Below, in pieces: positions 22,311 through 33,730 of a stretch of DNA of 64,000 nt. The notes beneath the pieces were generated by a model. That model was not told the origin of the DNA. It searched no databases and saw only the letters and a list, made by a program, of their open reading frames with translations. The stretch is taken from assembly GCF_037126465.1 (NCBI RefSeq), contig NC_088201.1, positions 228,600,016-228,664,015 on the forward strand, read 5' to 3'. Made by a program: the position numbers and the translations under genes. Source of the DNA: Ornithodoros turicata (lineage: Eukaryota > Arthropoda > Arachnida > Ixodida > Argasidae). Numbering within the stretch: the stretch's first letter is position 1; each line of letters starts with the position of its first letter.

Positions 22311-22958
22311 CCCCTGTCAGACGGACTAATTTAGTGCCACTTTCCGCGAGTGACACTTGCACTTAGTGTCATTCGTGTGCTGTCACACGACATCTTTTAG
22401 TGACACTCGGCAGAAAGTGCACTAACGATTTAGTGAGTTCCCCAAACACACTTCACTTCCCTTCGGCTGACAAAGTGTGTAGCCTCGACGGCAGGTTTTG
22501 TGGCATAGGTAAAAATATTGAGAAAAAGTGAGGGGTCCCGACACCACAATATTTTTAAACGAGTATTTTCAACAGCGTGTTTATTTTATTTAAGTACAGT
22601 ACGAGATGGTGCCAAAAAACATGTCATTACTCTCGTTAACAGCCTATGACAACTTCGCGGTCTTCGCCATCCGGCGGCGGCCATTTTTGTTGTGGAACAT
22701 GTTTGAGGCCAATTTGTTTAATGTTGGAAGAAGATTAACAGGAGGTGTTTCTAAATTAAAGAAATAAACATTTTGAGGAAGGTATTGTGGAGCGCGCCGA
22801 AATATTTCGCTGCCGTTTATTCTTGTCTATCGTAATTGCCCATCGCTGCCATAAGTGACACTTACTTAAGCCGTGTAGCAAGCACGTAGTGAAAGTGACA
22901 TTCGCTGATTAGAGTGTACTACACGAAAATGACACTAAATCATCCTGTGTGACAGAGG
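22311..22958. mobile_element. 648-bp MITE with CCYCTGTCA termini
   Basis: Inverted ends CCCCTGTCAGACGGACTAAT and, read from the right, CCTCTGTCACACAGGATGAT, both followed by TTTAGTG(C/T)CA. Flanked by TA on both sides. The interior has repeats of AGTGACACT and no coding frame. A GAATCCGGATCC-type simple repeat lies just before it (22,120-22,160). Confidence 0.7.
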
Positions 22959-22994
22959 TATAAATAATAGTGCAGTTTCAGGAGGAACCATACC

Positions 22995-23160
22995 CGTATA
23001 GTTGTTCTTAAACGTAACCTTTTTTAACGTAACCTTAACTTTAAACTTTACGTAACCTTTACGTAACGTAACGTAACTTTACGTAACTTTTACGTAACTT
23101 TAACTTACGTAACTTTACGTAACGTAACTTTAAACGTAACCTTTTTAACGTGTCGTTCAA
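22995..23160. repeat. ACGTAACTTT degenerate tandem repeat
   Basis: About 15 degenerate copies of a 9-11-bp unit (ACGTAACCTTT, ACGTAACTTT). Confidence 0.85.
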
Positions 23161-23500
23161 CGACCATACAAGAAATACGCAAGTTTTTGAGAATGAATTA
23201 TTTCCATAAATAAACTAAGCAAGTATTAGAAACAAAACCACGTTACTTCTAATTTTGTAATGTGGCAGTTCTGCGATGAAATCTTCCGGTCTAGAGCAAT
23301 ATAAGCAAACAAACAAGAAAACACCCGTCTTTCAATGAGGCTTTCGGAGGACTCCGGCTCCGGTTAATTCCGGCACGTTCCTAGTTAAAACTAAACATAC
23401 TGGACGAAAGGGCAAGGAACACTCGGACGGAACACACGCTTCTCCTGTGTGGGTGTGTTCTGCCAGTTTGCTCCTTGGCTTTCGCTCTGTACGTTCTTAC

Positions 23501-23569
23501 CTTATTGTACAACCTGGCAACCTCGAACCTGATCCTCGGATTGGTGATGCGTGCAAAAATGAGATTGAT
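23501..23569 (-). CDS. exon of tick M12B metalloprotease gene B
   Basis: A 69-nt exon, phase 0 at both ends, with acceptor TTTGAAATTTCAG and donor GTAAGAACG. It encodes INLIFARITNPRIRF, then EVARLYNK. It follows directly on ...YVAVFFNA of the 25.8-kb exon. The combined FFNA-INL.F..I.NPRI pattern equals the N-V-N-L-R-Y / NP-x-I stretch at the start of reprolysin catalytic domains. The phase match on both sides is strong support despite the small size. Confidence 0.7.
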
Positions 23570-23613
23570 CTGAAATTTCAAATAATGACAAGAACGTATA
23601 TTAGAATCTGCGC

Positions 23614-24050
23614 TGTAAACGGGAAAACACCCTTATGGGTGTAAATGGCTTGTCCTATAACTGACACCTCTTTTTACACCATATGATCTGGAACACCCTT
23701 TTTAGAGGGTGCATTCTGCGTAAAACACCCTTTGACAAGGGTGCTTTTTCTTAAAAATGCCTTCTTTTGCACCCTTTGAACACCCTTTTAGGAGGGTGTA
23801 AAATTGTTAAACACCCTCCTAAGAGGGTGTAAAAAGAGTGCAAATGTGCAAATGCAATGCAAGTGCAAATGCAAGTGCAAATGCACCAGAGTGCAAATGA
23901 AAGGGTGCAAAAAGCACCCTTTCAGATGGGTGTTTCACGCAGAATACACCGTCTAAAAAGTATGTTCTAGACCATATGGTGTAAAAAGAGGTGTCGCTTA
24001 TAGGACAAGCCATTTACACCCATAACGGTGTTTTTCAGTTTACAGTGTGG
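23614..24050. mobile_element. MITE, ACACCC-hairpin family, complete, with AAATGCAAGTGC expansion
   Basis: The ends AACGGGAAAACACCCTTATG and CATAACGGTGTTTTTCAGTT are inverted. Inside, 23,830-23,910 has a small expansion of GCAAATGCAAGT. Same family as 15,604-15,990. Confidence 0.8.
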
Positions 24051-24324
24051 CAGATAGGACGTCAAGTTAATAACTCTCCATTAAGCAATTAAAGTATGTT
24101 AAGCGACGTTTACGTGTACCAAGCTGGAGTGCAGAAAGAGACGCACATGATCAAAAGACTCGAATGACACAGACAAGCACTCAACTGGTAATTGGAATCC
24201 TATCTACAAGTAAGGTGTGTCAGCCTTACAGGTTACTTGATTTCTGTGTTGGGTCACAGATAAGACGCCACCAACATTTTCAAACCAACGACAGGAGAAT
24301 CGCTCAGGAGCAGTTACCGAAGAC

Positions 24325-24905
24325 CAGTGATGGCCACTAATTACTTCTACAGTAGTTTAACTATAACTACACACTACTTTGCGATGAGGTGGTTTAGCTA
24401 GTAGTTCAACTACTTTTCAGGGGAGGTAGATCAAACAACTTCTTTAACTACTGCAATGTATTTTAACTACATCTATAACTACTGCAATGTATTTTAACTA
24501 CATCTATAACTACTGCAATGTATTTTAACTACATCTATAACTACTTAATGTTGTCCATCAACACCAATCCCATTCTATAGTGTTATTGGACACCTAAATA
24601 TGAATCGCAAGCAGCGATAAAGGTGAAGATTTAGTTCGCATGCACGGCACAATTCTTCTACACCTTCGTTCTCATGAAACAAGTAGCTCAAGGTAAATGT
24701 CGGAAGCACAATCGTGCCGTAAAGCTTGTATCAAAATCGGATGTAGTTGGCGCCTGCAGTAACCTAACTACTGTAGTTAACTTCTTGAAATAGTAGTTTA
24801 ACTAGTAGTTGCACACAACATTTCTGCAAGTTCTTGATAACTACTACAATCAGGTAGTTTAACTTGTAGTTTAACCACATGTAGGTAACTACTGGCCATC
24901 GCTGC
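24325..24905. mobile_element. MITE, TAACTAC family, complete
   Basis: Inverted ends CAGTGATGGCCACTAATTAC and, from the right, GCGATGGCCAGTAGTTACCT. A 38-bp ATCTATAACTACTGCAATGT unit is repeated three times at 24,470-24,545. It holds the uninterrupted sequence AATCCCATTCTATAGTG that is split by an insertion in the 27.3-28.8-kb copy. Confidence 0.8.
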
Positions 24906-25314
24906 CAAAGACGTTTATCTATTTATCCACTTTGCAAAACAAAAGAAATTACATCAGTACGCATACTTGACCATAGTTTATCACAGATCGTATTGTTCCA
25001 CCCACAAACGCGTTTTGAAGTAGCCAGTCCAGAGTAGGCCGGGACTAACCTACCCATATTTTTCTGCTATATCCAATCCAATCCGATAGCCTTCATTCGA
25101 GCTTACATCCCAACTATTAGGATACTACGCAGATCGCATTTATCAGCTTACTGGACATGGCTTGATAAAGTTACACCATGAACAAATCAGTTATCTTGTT
25201 TCCATGTGTGGCATGCTGTACTTGTGTTACAACATGTCCCTAAGGATGAGCATGTTAGAGCTCAAAACCACAAAATGCTGTTGCTATGGCCGTTATGCCA
25301 CTGCAGCGATTCTT

Positions 25315-25412
25315 AACACTCTAAAAAATAAAACTCTTTTTAGGTGTAATTAGGGTGTATTTGAGGTGTATCAATTACTTTGCTTCCTTATTACACCCTA
25401 AATATCTTTTTT
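25315..25412. repeat. small inverted repeat
   Basis: AACTCTTTTTAGGTGTAAT against ATTACACCCTAAATATC with ACTCTAAAAAATA at the left. Probably a decayed MITE. Confidence 0.45.
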
Positions 25413-25740
25413 TTTCACTGCAGACGCAGGACTTCTCTTGGCCTCACCGTAATACCTTCATCTTCGTCGCTATGCTGGTGGACACTTTTATGTTTTGTAT
25501 TGTGCGGTGACCATGTAATTCTTATTGCGGTGCATGCAGTGTATTATAGGTAATACGAATCAAGATTATGCCTGCTATTTTAACCATTGTGCTTTTGTTG
25601 CCCTCGGCATAACACCCTTATTGAAGACAGTACTAAGTAATAAATTAGATTACTTTCTGGGTACGTACCCACCGTGTGAATAATGCAGTATGACTGATAC
25701 GTACATACAATTGATACATATATGATTCTGTGGCGTTCGG
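25413..25740. other. intron, nothing seen
   Basis: No repeat or exon signal recognised. Confidence 0.3.
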
Positions 25741-25748
25741 GTGCTTAC

Positions 25749-25873
25749 CGCATTGAAGAACACAGCGACATACCGCCTTCTTAAGGTTTGGTTACTGAAA
25801 TCAGCCTGGAAGATGTCGTCATAGGCGACGAATACTTGAAATGTTATTTGCTGTGGGAGTCCACCCTTTCCAC
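25749..25873 (-). CDS. exon of tick M12B metalloprotease gene B (start of catalytic domain)
   Basis: A 125-nt minus-strand exon with acceptor CATGCTTTCACAG and donor GTAAGCACC. The single open phase gives GKGGLPQQITFQVFVAYDDI and FQADFSNQTLRRRYVAVFFN, then A. Q..VFV.YD....F......YV.VFFNA is the opening strand of the reprolysin domain (family form: E.FVV.D...........Y....NAVNLRY). It joins the 23.5-kb exon in phase 0. Upstream propeptide exons between here and 30.2 kb were not identified. Confidence 0.7.
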
Positions 25874-26139
25874 CTGTGAAAGCATGAAAGCAGAAAGGAT
25901 AACTCAGATGTTCTATGCCTGACCTACGCGATCTACGCAGTAATGTGATGGTAGAAAATAGCTGTTCCCTGCAGGGCCGGACTTCGGTACCCCTCTACAA
26001 ACTCCATGCGGCCGTGACCCTCCGTTTTCCTTCTTTTTCTTCCTGTTTTTTTGTTCTTTTTTTGTTCACGTAGATGATTCAAGACCCCTACGGCACGCAT
26101 AATAGCAAAGTGCCTTCTGATTTATCACGCACTGTGTCC

Positions 26140-26640
26140 AAAACGACTTTATTTTGACTTTGGAGAGTGGGGAGGTTCATCGCCACAGGCGATACTCTAC
26201 CCAATTGCTGGTGGGGATGTGGGGAATAAAATAAGGAGCCCCTTCACAATAACGATCGAAGTTCGATGGTGTTCAGAAATGTCAAAAGAGCTTTGAGCGC
26301 GGATCGTTGCTGGGCTGGATTGGGCCAGGGACCAAGCAATTTCGAGAGGGAGAAGAGGCGAGAGTCCAGCTGACTAAGAGACTCGGAGAGTGCGGTTCGG
26401 GAAGGTTGGTAGATGAGGGCAATGAAGAAGAATGTGCTCCAGATCCTCTAGAGCACCACAGTGGCAGCAGGTGGGAGGGTCAACTTGTCTCAAGCGGTAA
26501 CGCCACTGAGCTGTAAAGGCCACATCGAGTCGCATTCGGTGGATTAATGCAGCATATTGACGAGAGGTGTTTCGTGGCATGCGGAAAGCGAGCGTTGGAT
26601 CAACTCTGCTCAACACAGATGGCGGGAGAATGTGTCCATG
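26140..26640 (-). pseudogene. 5'-truncated LINE 3' end, second copy
   Basis: The minus strand encodes MLSRVDPTLAFRMP, TAQWRYRLRQVDPPTCCHCG and LEDLEHILLHCPH. These are homologous to 2400-2755, including the Cys-His motif, but here the Trp codon is intact and a frameshift follows after PTFPNRTL. The 3' UTR block (GAGTATCGCC...GATGAACCTCCCCA) and AATAAAGTCG end match the other copy. Confidence 0.7.
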
Positions 26641-26644
26641 TTAT

Positions 26645-27335
26645 TCCAAGTATGTTGGTTTATTCGCTCTTTAATTTTGCTTGAATGCTTCGTCCGTGGC
26701 AAATTCATCGGAATTTCCACCATTTCGTCTACGTGTTTCAGGGAGACACGCTATTTCATCCTGGCGTACTGTGTCAATGATGGGACGCACAAGAAGACGC
26801 CCAGAGGCCAAGAACAACCGGATGTCTTTAAAGGGAGTCATGGGAACGAAATAGATTTCAAGCTTGCCGCATTCCCACAGTCATTTTAGCACAAACTCAA
26901 CACTCTCACTTAAAGACGAAGGTAGAGTCATAAAAACGACTTTGGAAATTCGAAAAATTCTGGCTCCCACCGAGCGTCGATGAAAGTTTCTTCTTCTGGA
27001 TACATCTGGATATCCACCGGACGTACTAAACTTGCCAGCTGAACCTTCCTCTGGATGTCTAAAGGACATATGTGGTTTACGTAGTAATGTGATGATTTGG
27101 CTCTCCAATGGCCATGGTGATTGCTATCATGCAAGTGAAAAAAAAAGAAGAAAAAACACATTGCGTTCTATTGACTCAACGGTGAAGCCGCATGAGAGCG
27201 CAAGGAGAATAAATTCTGTTCTAAAGATATCATTCCTAGATAGCTTGTGTTCCGTGGTTTACTGGCAATCTCTGAAGCTTTCTTTATAATACCCTATTAT
27301 TTCTTTTCGCCCACGTGGCAACGGAGGGATATTTA
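26645..27335. other. intron, unassigned
   Basis: TCTGGATATCC-type words (27,000-27,060) also occur at 28.9 kb. No exon supported. Confidence 0.3.
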
Positions 27336-27337
27336 TG

Positions 27338-28757
27338 TCAGTGATGGCCAGTATTTAACTACATGTAGTTAAACTACTACTTAAACTACCTGATTTTAGT
27401 TTAAAGTTGTTATCAACTACTTGCAGAAATGTAGTGTGCAAACTACTAGTTAAACTACTGCTTCCGAGTAGTTAACTACAGTAGTTAGGTTATTGCAGGC
27501 GCCAACTACTTCATATTTTGCCGCGAGCGTTACGGCACGATTGTGCTTCCCACTTTTACCTTAAGCTACTTGTTTGATGAGAACGGAGGTGCAGAGCAAT
27601 TGTGTCGTGCATGTGTACTAAATCTTCACTTTTATCGCTGCTTGTGATTCATATTTAGGTGTCCACTATACAAGGTGTCTTTTTTTTAGGCGATACAGAT
27701 TTTTCATTTAAAAAAACTATCAGGGTTATAGACACGCTGTTTTCACTTTTACCATCTCTGGACCGGCGGACGTCCTTGGCCACCTGTTACTCGACCGTCG
27801 AATCACTAATCACCTAAAAATCGTTAATTAACTTTTTAATTATAAAAGCTACAAAGTTGTCCCAATGCGAACATCTGTTCCTTTCGGTGGCCTGATATCG
27901 TAGCCGTTTTCAGAACAAAAATCCGTTAGGTAGATCGTCCGCCAAAAAATCGTGAAGGAAGTCCTATTTTTTCATTATTTTCTTCATTGCGCATCTTCCG
28001 AGACGCGTCTTTCCTTCACCCCCAACGAGAGATGGTGAAGGAGCCTCATGCGTCGAAGATGCCGCTACAGTGCTGCCTCATGCGTCGAAGATGAGCTTTC
28101 ACTTGCTGAAAAAAAGAAAAAAAAGAAAAACACCTGTATCGGGCAACGCTATCGGAACTGCCCTTATCTTGGGCTGCATTTTCTGTTAATCTTTTTCCAG
28201 GACGCAAGAGGCGACCAGTCTGCTCTTTCCCTCTCTCACATTGGGGTGAAGGAAAGACGGGTCTCCGAAGATGCGCATTGAACGAAATAAAGACAAAAAT
28301 GGTGTTCCTTCACGATTTTTATGCGGACGATCTACCGAACGGATTTTCGTTCTGAAAACGGCTACGATATCAGGCCACCGAAAGCAACGTATGTTCTGGG
28401 ACAATCTGGGATGTGTTGGGACAACTTCGTATCTGTTATAATTAAAAAGGTAATTAACGATTTTTAGGTAATTAGTCATTTGACGGGCGAGCAAGATATG
28501 GCCAAGAACGTACGGCCCAGAGATGATAGAAGTGAAAACAGCATGTCTATATCCCTTACAGCTATTCATGAAAATCTGTATCGCCTAAAGCGAGACACCC
28601 TGTAGAATGGGATTGGTGTTGATCCACAACGTAAAGTAGTTAGAGATGTAGTTAAAATACGTTGCGGTAGTTAAAGCAGCTTTAACTACCTCCCCTGACA
28701 GGTAGTTGAACTACTAGTTGACCCACTCCATCGCGAAGTAGTTACGGGCCATCACTG
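27338..28757. mobile_element. MITE, TAACTAC family, reverse copy, interrupted
   Basis: Ends CAGTGATGGCCAGTATTTAA and GTTACGGGCCATCACTG are inverted. The body is that of 24,325-24,905 in opposite orientation, split at CACTATA/TAGAATGGGATTGG by the element at 27,671-28,602. Confidence 0.8.
27671..28602. mobile_element. nested Tc1/mariner-type MITE, 932 bp, TA duplication
   Basis: The ends CAAGGTGTCTTTTTTTTAGG and, from the right, CAGGGTGTCTCGCTTTAGGC are inverted; the arms extend about 300 bp. TA flanks both sides (27,669-27,670; 28,603-28,604). Removing the element and one TA restores the uninterrupted sequence seen at 24.59 kb. There is no transposase frame. The central 330 bp contain two CCTCATGCGTCGAAGATG copies. 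Confidence 0.85.
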
Positions 28758-28759
28758 CT

Positions 28760-29450
28760 TTGTGGGTTCGGTATTTGCGCACTGGGGCGTCACCTACGAT
28801 CATCGTCGTCGGTGACGATCATCGGTCGTCGTTATACCCCGCAAGCCATAGACGTCTAAGGAATGTCCTGTAGATATCCCAAACTGGATGGTCGGATCAT
28901 TGTAGAGAGCCCGTAGACGTCGCATGTACGTCCTGGAAAATATGGTTTGTCCCACTTTTTTTCACATCCCACGAACGTCTCAGCGATTTATCTTTGGGAT
29001 ATTTGGATATTCACAGGATGTTCTCAAATCCTTGAGTTTAGTTAATATAGTTGCGTTCCTTCAGAGATGTTACACTGTAATCCAGTGCCATGCCACACCT
29101 TCTCGTGAGATATGTGAAAATGCTTTTGTCATTTTATAGCGGTCTTTGTGGCAGTGCAAGGTTCATCAGAGTACAGTATAACACTGTGTGACCAACATAT
29201 GTGCCGTACCTTGCACTATGCTTGAAGATGTTGCCTTGGGCGCTGGGGGAAGCAGCAGTAACGTCCACTTCCGAACTGAATAAAGCACATGCTGAACTAC
29301 AAATTAAGTTTACGAGTTAAGTGCGGTAGAGTGCAAACCGTCTGTAACGGTGAAGAGGATGGGTCTTCGCGACTCCCATGCATCTGCATCGAGTCAAAGT
29401 ATACCCAAGAGCATTCCAGATACGCCTTCGTGTCAAGCACTGTGTTTTTA
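28760..29450. other. intron, unassigned
   Basis: Some acceptor/donor-like pairs exist (for example 29,207-29,240 on the minus strand), but their peptides show no family feature. Confidence 0.3.
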
Positions 29451-29452
29451 AT

Positions 29453-29785
29453 TCAGGTTATCGTCTCTATACTACGATTGATACGCGTATTGATCTTTCG
29501 CCTTTGGGCCAGGGTCTTTCGCGGTGGAGGGAGGCGAAAGGGAGCCGGTCCTTCATATTTGGAGAAGGGCCCCTTGATAACGCGGTCCGCCCCTGGGTGG
29601 GCCGTGTCTTTGAACGCGCGGCCGATAACAAGGTCGTCGGGGCAGTACCGCTTGCGGTGCTGTTCCGGGAAGATCTTTTCCTGATCTATACTATGATTAC
29701 CTGCTGAGTGGATCTGTAAAACGAATGTTTCCTCTGTCGCATGAAGAGTGATACTTTTTTGTCGCTCGCGTGGCGGCGCCGCCAT
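29453..29785 (-). other. coding-like island, GC-rich, unidentified
   Basis: A minus-strand frame of 110 codons with GC-rich third positions stands out from the AT-rich surroundings. Its core reads KIFPEQHRKRYCPDDLVIGR, AFKDTAHPGADRVIKGPFSK, YEGPAPFRLPPPRKT. I do not recognise the protein. It lies between exon 1 and the catalytic exons of gene B on the same strand, so it could be a propeptide exon. The composition differs from the other exons, and a captured or retroelement fragment is as likely. The opposite strand is also open here. Confidence 0.3.
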
Positions 29786-30151
29786 CGATTTTGTCGCTTG
29801 TAGCGGGTCGCTATCGCTTGTCGCCTGTTACGTGGCCCGCGCTTATGATCGGCGTACAGATGTGAACAGCTGGAGAGAGGACAGCAGGAAGGAGTGGGGG
29901 ACAGGAAGGATGAGTATGCGTTCGTCTCACGCAATGTATCCGCTCTGAACAATGACACAGCAAGCCATACAGCACAGTTTGGCTAGGGCTATAACCAGCG
30001 GAAACTAAGACACAAGATCGCGAAATGGAAGTCCAAAAGGAGCCATCACCACGAGAGGTGGTTACCTCCTTCTACGCAACTAAAGGATGTCAAGTTCGGC
30101 ACTTCTATAGTTCCTGGAATTTAATTTCCGTAACGAAAACTTCAGACATAC

Positions 30152-30212
30152 CTGAGTTCGGATTTCCAACAGCAAGAGAGAGAGCGCAAAATATAACGAG
30201 GCAAGTCTTCAT
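30152..30212 (-). CDS. probable first coding exon of gene B (signal peptide)
   Basis: The ATG at 30,212-30,210 opens MKTCLVIFCALSLAVGNPNS, a typical cleaved signal peptide with a hydrophobic core and a small residue before the cut. It is followed at once by a donor (CTCAG before GTATGT). It lies on the same strand, about 4.3 kb upstream of the first catalytic exon at 25.8 kb, which suits a secreted metalloprotease. Propeptide exons in between are missing from my reading, so the link to gene B is inferred from position and strand. No TATA box was recognised upstream. Confidence 0.5.
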
Positions 30213-31720
30213 TTTCTGGACGGCTGTGTTCGAGCTCCGCTCGACAGCTTCACGCTCAATACCCAGACATGGCCGTACCCTGACATGATATGACATTTCA
30301 GTAACAATAGAGTACAGCAGATTTCAGCAAACACCAGATATGCCACGGGTTAACATGTTTCAATTTCTTTCAGACAATGGAACAATGGTGTACAGTTGGA
30401 TTAATTAGTACGATATAACTGTGCAAACTTTTCTTTGAACTTTAAAGCGTAAATTAATGTTTAATTAACGCGCATATGCAAATGAAAGGCTTCTTGCTCA
30501 CAGTATGACCGTTTCTGCGTTGCACTGTTTTCTTCCAGGAATGGAACAATGCTTGGCATTAACACGTACTCTGTGTATTCTGATTAGTGATGTCACGAAC
30601 TTTTTGCAAACCCGCGGTTCGACTGCCAACCTACTGGTTCGCAGGGTTCGACGAACCTTCGAATTTCTTGTCAGTTTCTCAAAAGTTCGGAGCTGAATTT
30701 AGCGGATTTTTTTCGTGGGGCCTTGGATGACAGGTAAGCGAAGAAAGTCCTCCCAAAACCAGAGCCCACTAGGGTTCTGGCTTCGCGGTAAACGAAGTTT
30801 GTGCATTTAACATTTAACTGCTAACAGTTTTGCGTCGTTCTCCTTACGTGCTTTGTTTTTCTTACCGACTGTCTGTTTACTGTGCCAAGGTATATACGTA
30901 TAAGAATGCTAGGTGGTGCCGTAGTAGGCGCAAGTATAAGTTTCTGTTGCTAGAAAAGTACAAATCGAAGGAGAGCTAACTGATTTATCGAACATACCGT
31001 TCATTAGGCCATATTGTCAGATACCATTAAGCCTAATTAAGCCTTGAGTGGCGTACGTTGGACTGTTTACGTTTCCGGGCAGGTCACGCCAGCGCAAGCG
31101 CAGTGAAGTCGGACTTTTGCGAACTTCGAACTTTTTCTGAGAATAGTTCCAAAAGTTTCGAATTTTTGCGAACTCGAACCTTGCGGGGTTGGTGACATCA
31201 CAAGTTCTGATGCTTCAACAACGACGCAGTAAGACGTGTACCTCTTGAGTTACTGGCTGCAAAGTTATGGTTCCGAGTTCGCGTGTATACTTTTGTTCCA
31301 GCCTAACAACTATTTCGGACATGTTCGTTCCAGTAACGTTCATTCTTAGGGTCACTGCGTCACATTTCAAACGCCCAGGTTAGTTGCCTACGGGTTAACC
31401 TTAAGCAGGATCTTCAAATGCGTTCTTTCAAGTTCACAGCCACTTTTTGCGAACTGGTTCCCTGCTGCAGTTTTGGAGGACAGAACGGTGTCGCCACACC
31501 TACCGAGTTGTGTGGAGATCTGCAGCGGCAACACATCGGCAACAGCTACAGATCTACAGGTTATGTCGAAGCCTACATATTTTTTGAGTCAGTGGTGAAG
31601 CAATATCCTCAGCATGGCCAACAGAAAATACACGAATATACAGAACAAGCAGTCAAGTTGTTGGATATTCGTTTGTAGCGTGCCGTGGACAATGACAAAG
31701 ATGGCCACGCGCATGGAGCA
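30213..31720. other. intergenic, unassigned
   Basis: It would hold the gene B promoter. TTCGAACTTTTTCTGAGAAT and TTCGAATTTTTGCGAACTCG words near 31,125-31,190 mirror GGTTCGCAGGGTTCGACGAA at 30,635-30,665, suggesting a decayed TIR element (about 30,585-31,205). Evidence is weak. Confidence 0.3.
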
Positions 31721-31726
31721 CCTGCT

Positions 31727-32902
31727 TGTGGCGGCCCGTGTGTGATGACGAAGACGTGCCTCTGCTGCCACGCGCTACGGCGCTGGCACGGCAGTTCTAC
31801 CGGCACCGTCCTAGCGTGAGGCCACGACCATCTGCCCGCTGGGACATTCCATCATCGCCGGTCAGGACTCATGTAGAGGGACACCACCTCCTCTACATTT
31901 GGTGACCCGAACAACGAACACCATATTCGGCATAATTCGGCCCAGTACCATCCCAAATTACTGCAAGCCCACCTCCGAAGGTACGGTGCAACGTTCTACC
32001 GAGGAACCGCTAGGCGACGACGTCAATTCACCGCGGCTCCACTCATCGCAACGCCCGACCGCGCCACACCATGGTCCTACCCACCTTACCCATCTACCCA
32101 GATCACGTCGCCATGGTCTCGCACTCTGCGTCACGTCGCCACACGCTTCACGATGGCACTCCTCGGGCTACCACCAGCGGCACCTTCCCGAGCATCACGC
32201 TCCTGTACCGGTCGCGGTACGCCGCTGTCGACCGCGCCACCCGCATCTGCTACGCCAGCGGTCAAGGAACCCTGCCCGCCTCGCCTTCCCACCTGGCTTT
32301 TGTGCAACATAGTGGCAGTCCAGTCCATCCAATTGCGGTCAAGGGGCACCGGGACCAACGTTCCACCGGGGTCACGCACGGAGGCCACAGTGAGTTTACT
32401 CCCGGTCTCCACGTGCTTCACGATGGTCCTCCCCGGCACTCTCCGTGGCGACAACACTACGAGCTCAACGCTCACGAACCGGTCGCGGTTCTGTCGCCCC
32501 ACTCTCTTATCACTTCGGCCTACATGCATGCTCTCCGCTTTGGCCCGCCCCTGGAACCCTACCGGCCAGCTCTTGTCCGCACCGTTCAGCCCGCCACTTC
32601 TGCCCACTCATCACAAGACGCAAGACCAGCCGTCCCTGTACTGCGTGTCGCCCGTCTTCCTCCTCTTCCTGTATCGACGCGGAATCTCAACCGCCAGCTC
32701 TACACCGCTCCGCGTCTGAGGGGGGGAGTGATGTGGCGGCCCGTGTGTGATGACGAAGACGTGCCTCTGCTGCCACGCGCTACGGCGCTGGCACGGCAGT
32801 TCTACCGGCACCGTCCTAGCGTGAGGCCACGACCATCTGCCCGCTGGGACATTCCATCATCGCCGGTCAGGACTCATGTAGAGGGACACCACCTCCTCTA
32901 CA
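31727..32902 (+). mobile_element. TRIM-like non-autonomous LTR element, identical LTRs
   Basis: Two 171-bp LTRs (31,727-31,897 and 32,732-32,902) begin TGTGGCGG and end CTCTACA. I find no difference between them. The 4-bp duplication TGCT is at 31,723-31,726 and 32,903-32,906. Directly after the 5' LTR is a primer-binding-like TTTGGTGACCCGAAC; directly before the 3' LTR is a polypurine tract GAGGGGGGGAGTGA. The 834-bp interior has open frames but no gag, protease, RT or integrase motif, so it depends on another element. Identical LTRs mean a recent insertion. Confidence 0.88.
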
Positions 32903-33560
32903 TGCTTGAGTTCCACCTGCGCGGCCATGGAAATAGGCCACCGTCATCGCCTCTCCGTGGCATACCGCCATGGTCGGTCGGGACTCATGCAGAGGAAGAC
33001 TATCGTCCTCTACACGTTCAAAAATGTGACGAATGTGTGTGTTTGTAATTTCACACCGTGTTAGGAGAATTCACTGCAGGCAAAGTAACCCTGTTTATTC
33101 TCTCCCGGATGTAAAACAGAGGAGAGAGAAAAAAAAGTCGAGGTCGTACCAAGTGGCTTAGAGAAAAATAAAGAGCCTTTCAAAACCTTTCAAAAATAAA
33201 CGCGTATGTACAGCCCCTGTTAAAAATATATCTTCCAGAATGTACGCTTAAAATCAACGCACAAAAATTATCGCCGAAATATCCCCGTTTAAATAAAAAC
33301 GCTAAGGAATCAATGGATAAGAATATATCGTTAAAAAGAAATCGTTTCAGAATCCTCCGAAATCCACCCTAGAGTTGCCAGAGTCATGTCGTATGGCCAA
33401 AATCAAGGTGAACTGCAAGCAAGGGGGGTTAAACTAACCTCATAGGACCAAACTAGACTAAACTATCCCGAACTAACCGAAACCAAGCAAAACTAACCTA
33501 ACATACCCTGACCTAACCCGGGGCTAATTCCAATGAATCCGCCTCCGTGCTAGAGGGTAA
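32903..33560. other. intergenic, unassigned
   Basis: 33,420-33,530 is rich in AACTAACC-like words without a fixed period. No gene. Confidence 0.3.
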
Positions 33561-33564
33561 GGGG

Positions 33565-33730
33565 ATTTTGAAACAGTTTATTTTTAATGGTGGATTATTA
33601 AACGGTGATCTCTAAGCGGGGAGAGTAAGCGGTTTATTTTAGGAGATATATTTTTAACCGTGTATTTTTTAAGCGGTTTATTCTTGAATGTTTTATTCGT
33701 AAGCGGTTTATTCTTAATGGTGGATATCGG
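33565..33730. repeat. degenerate minisatellite AAGCGGTTTATTCTTAATGG
   Basis: About six imperfect units of roughly 20-25 bp. Confidence 0.65.

Noticed and set aside
29470..29560. GATCTTTCGCCTTT reminiscent of a U5 snRNA loop
   Set aside because: The invariant loop and the Sm site are absent and the rest of the fold does not fit.
30585..31205. Complete TIR transposon around TTCGAAC-rich ends
   Set aside because: Ends are only vaguely inverted and no target duplication could be defined; noted only within the intergenic entry.
32071..33048. 325-codon open frame within and beyond the TRIM element
   Set aside because: It runs through the internal region, the 3' LTR and into unique flank, is Pro/Ser/Arg-rich, and is not conserved in the other two copies. 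GC-rich composition explains its length.
33420..33530. CCTAACC-like words suggesting an interstitial telomere (TTAGG)n
   Set aside because: No regular five-base period; the words are scattered and degenerate.
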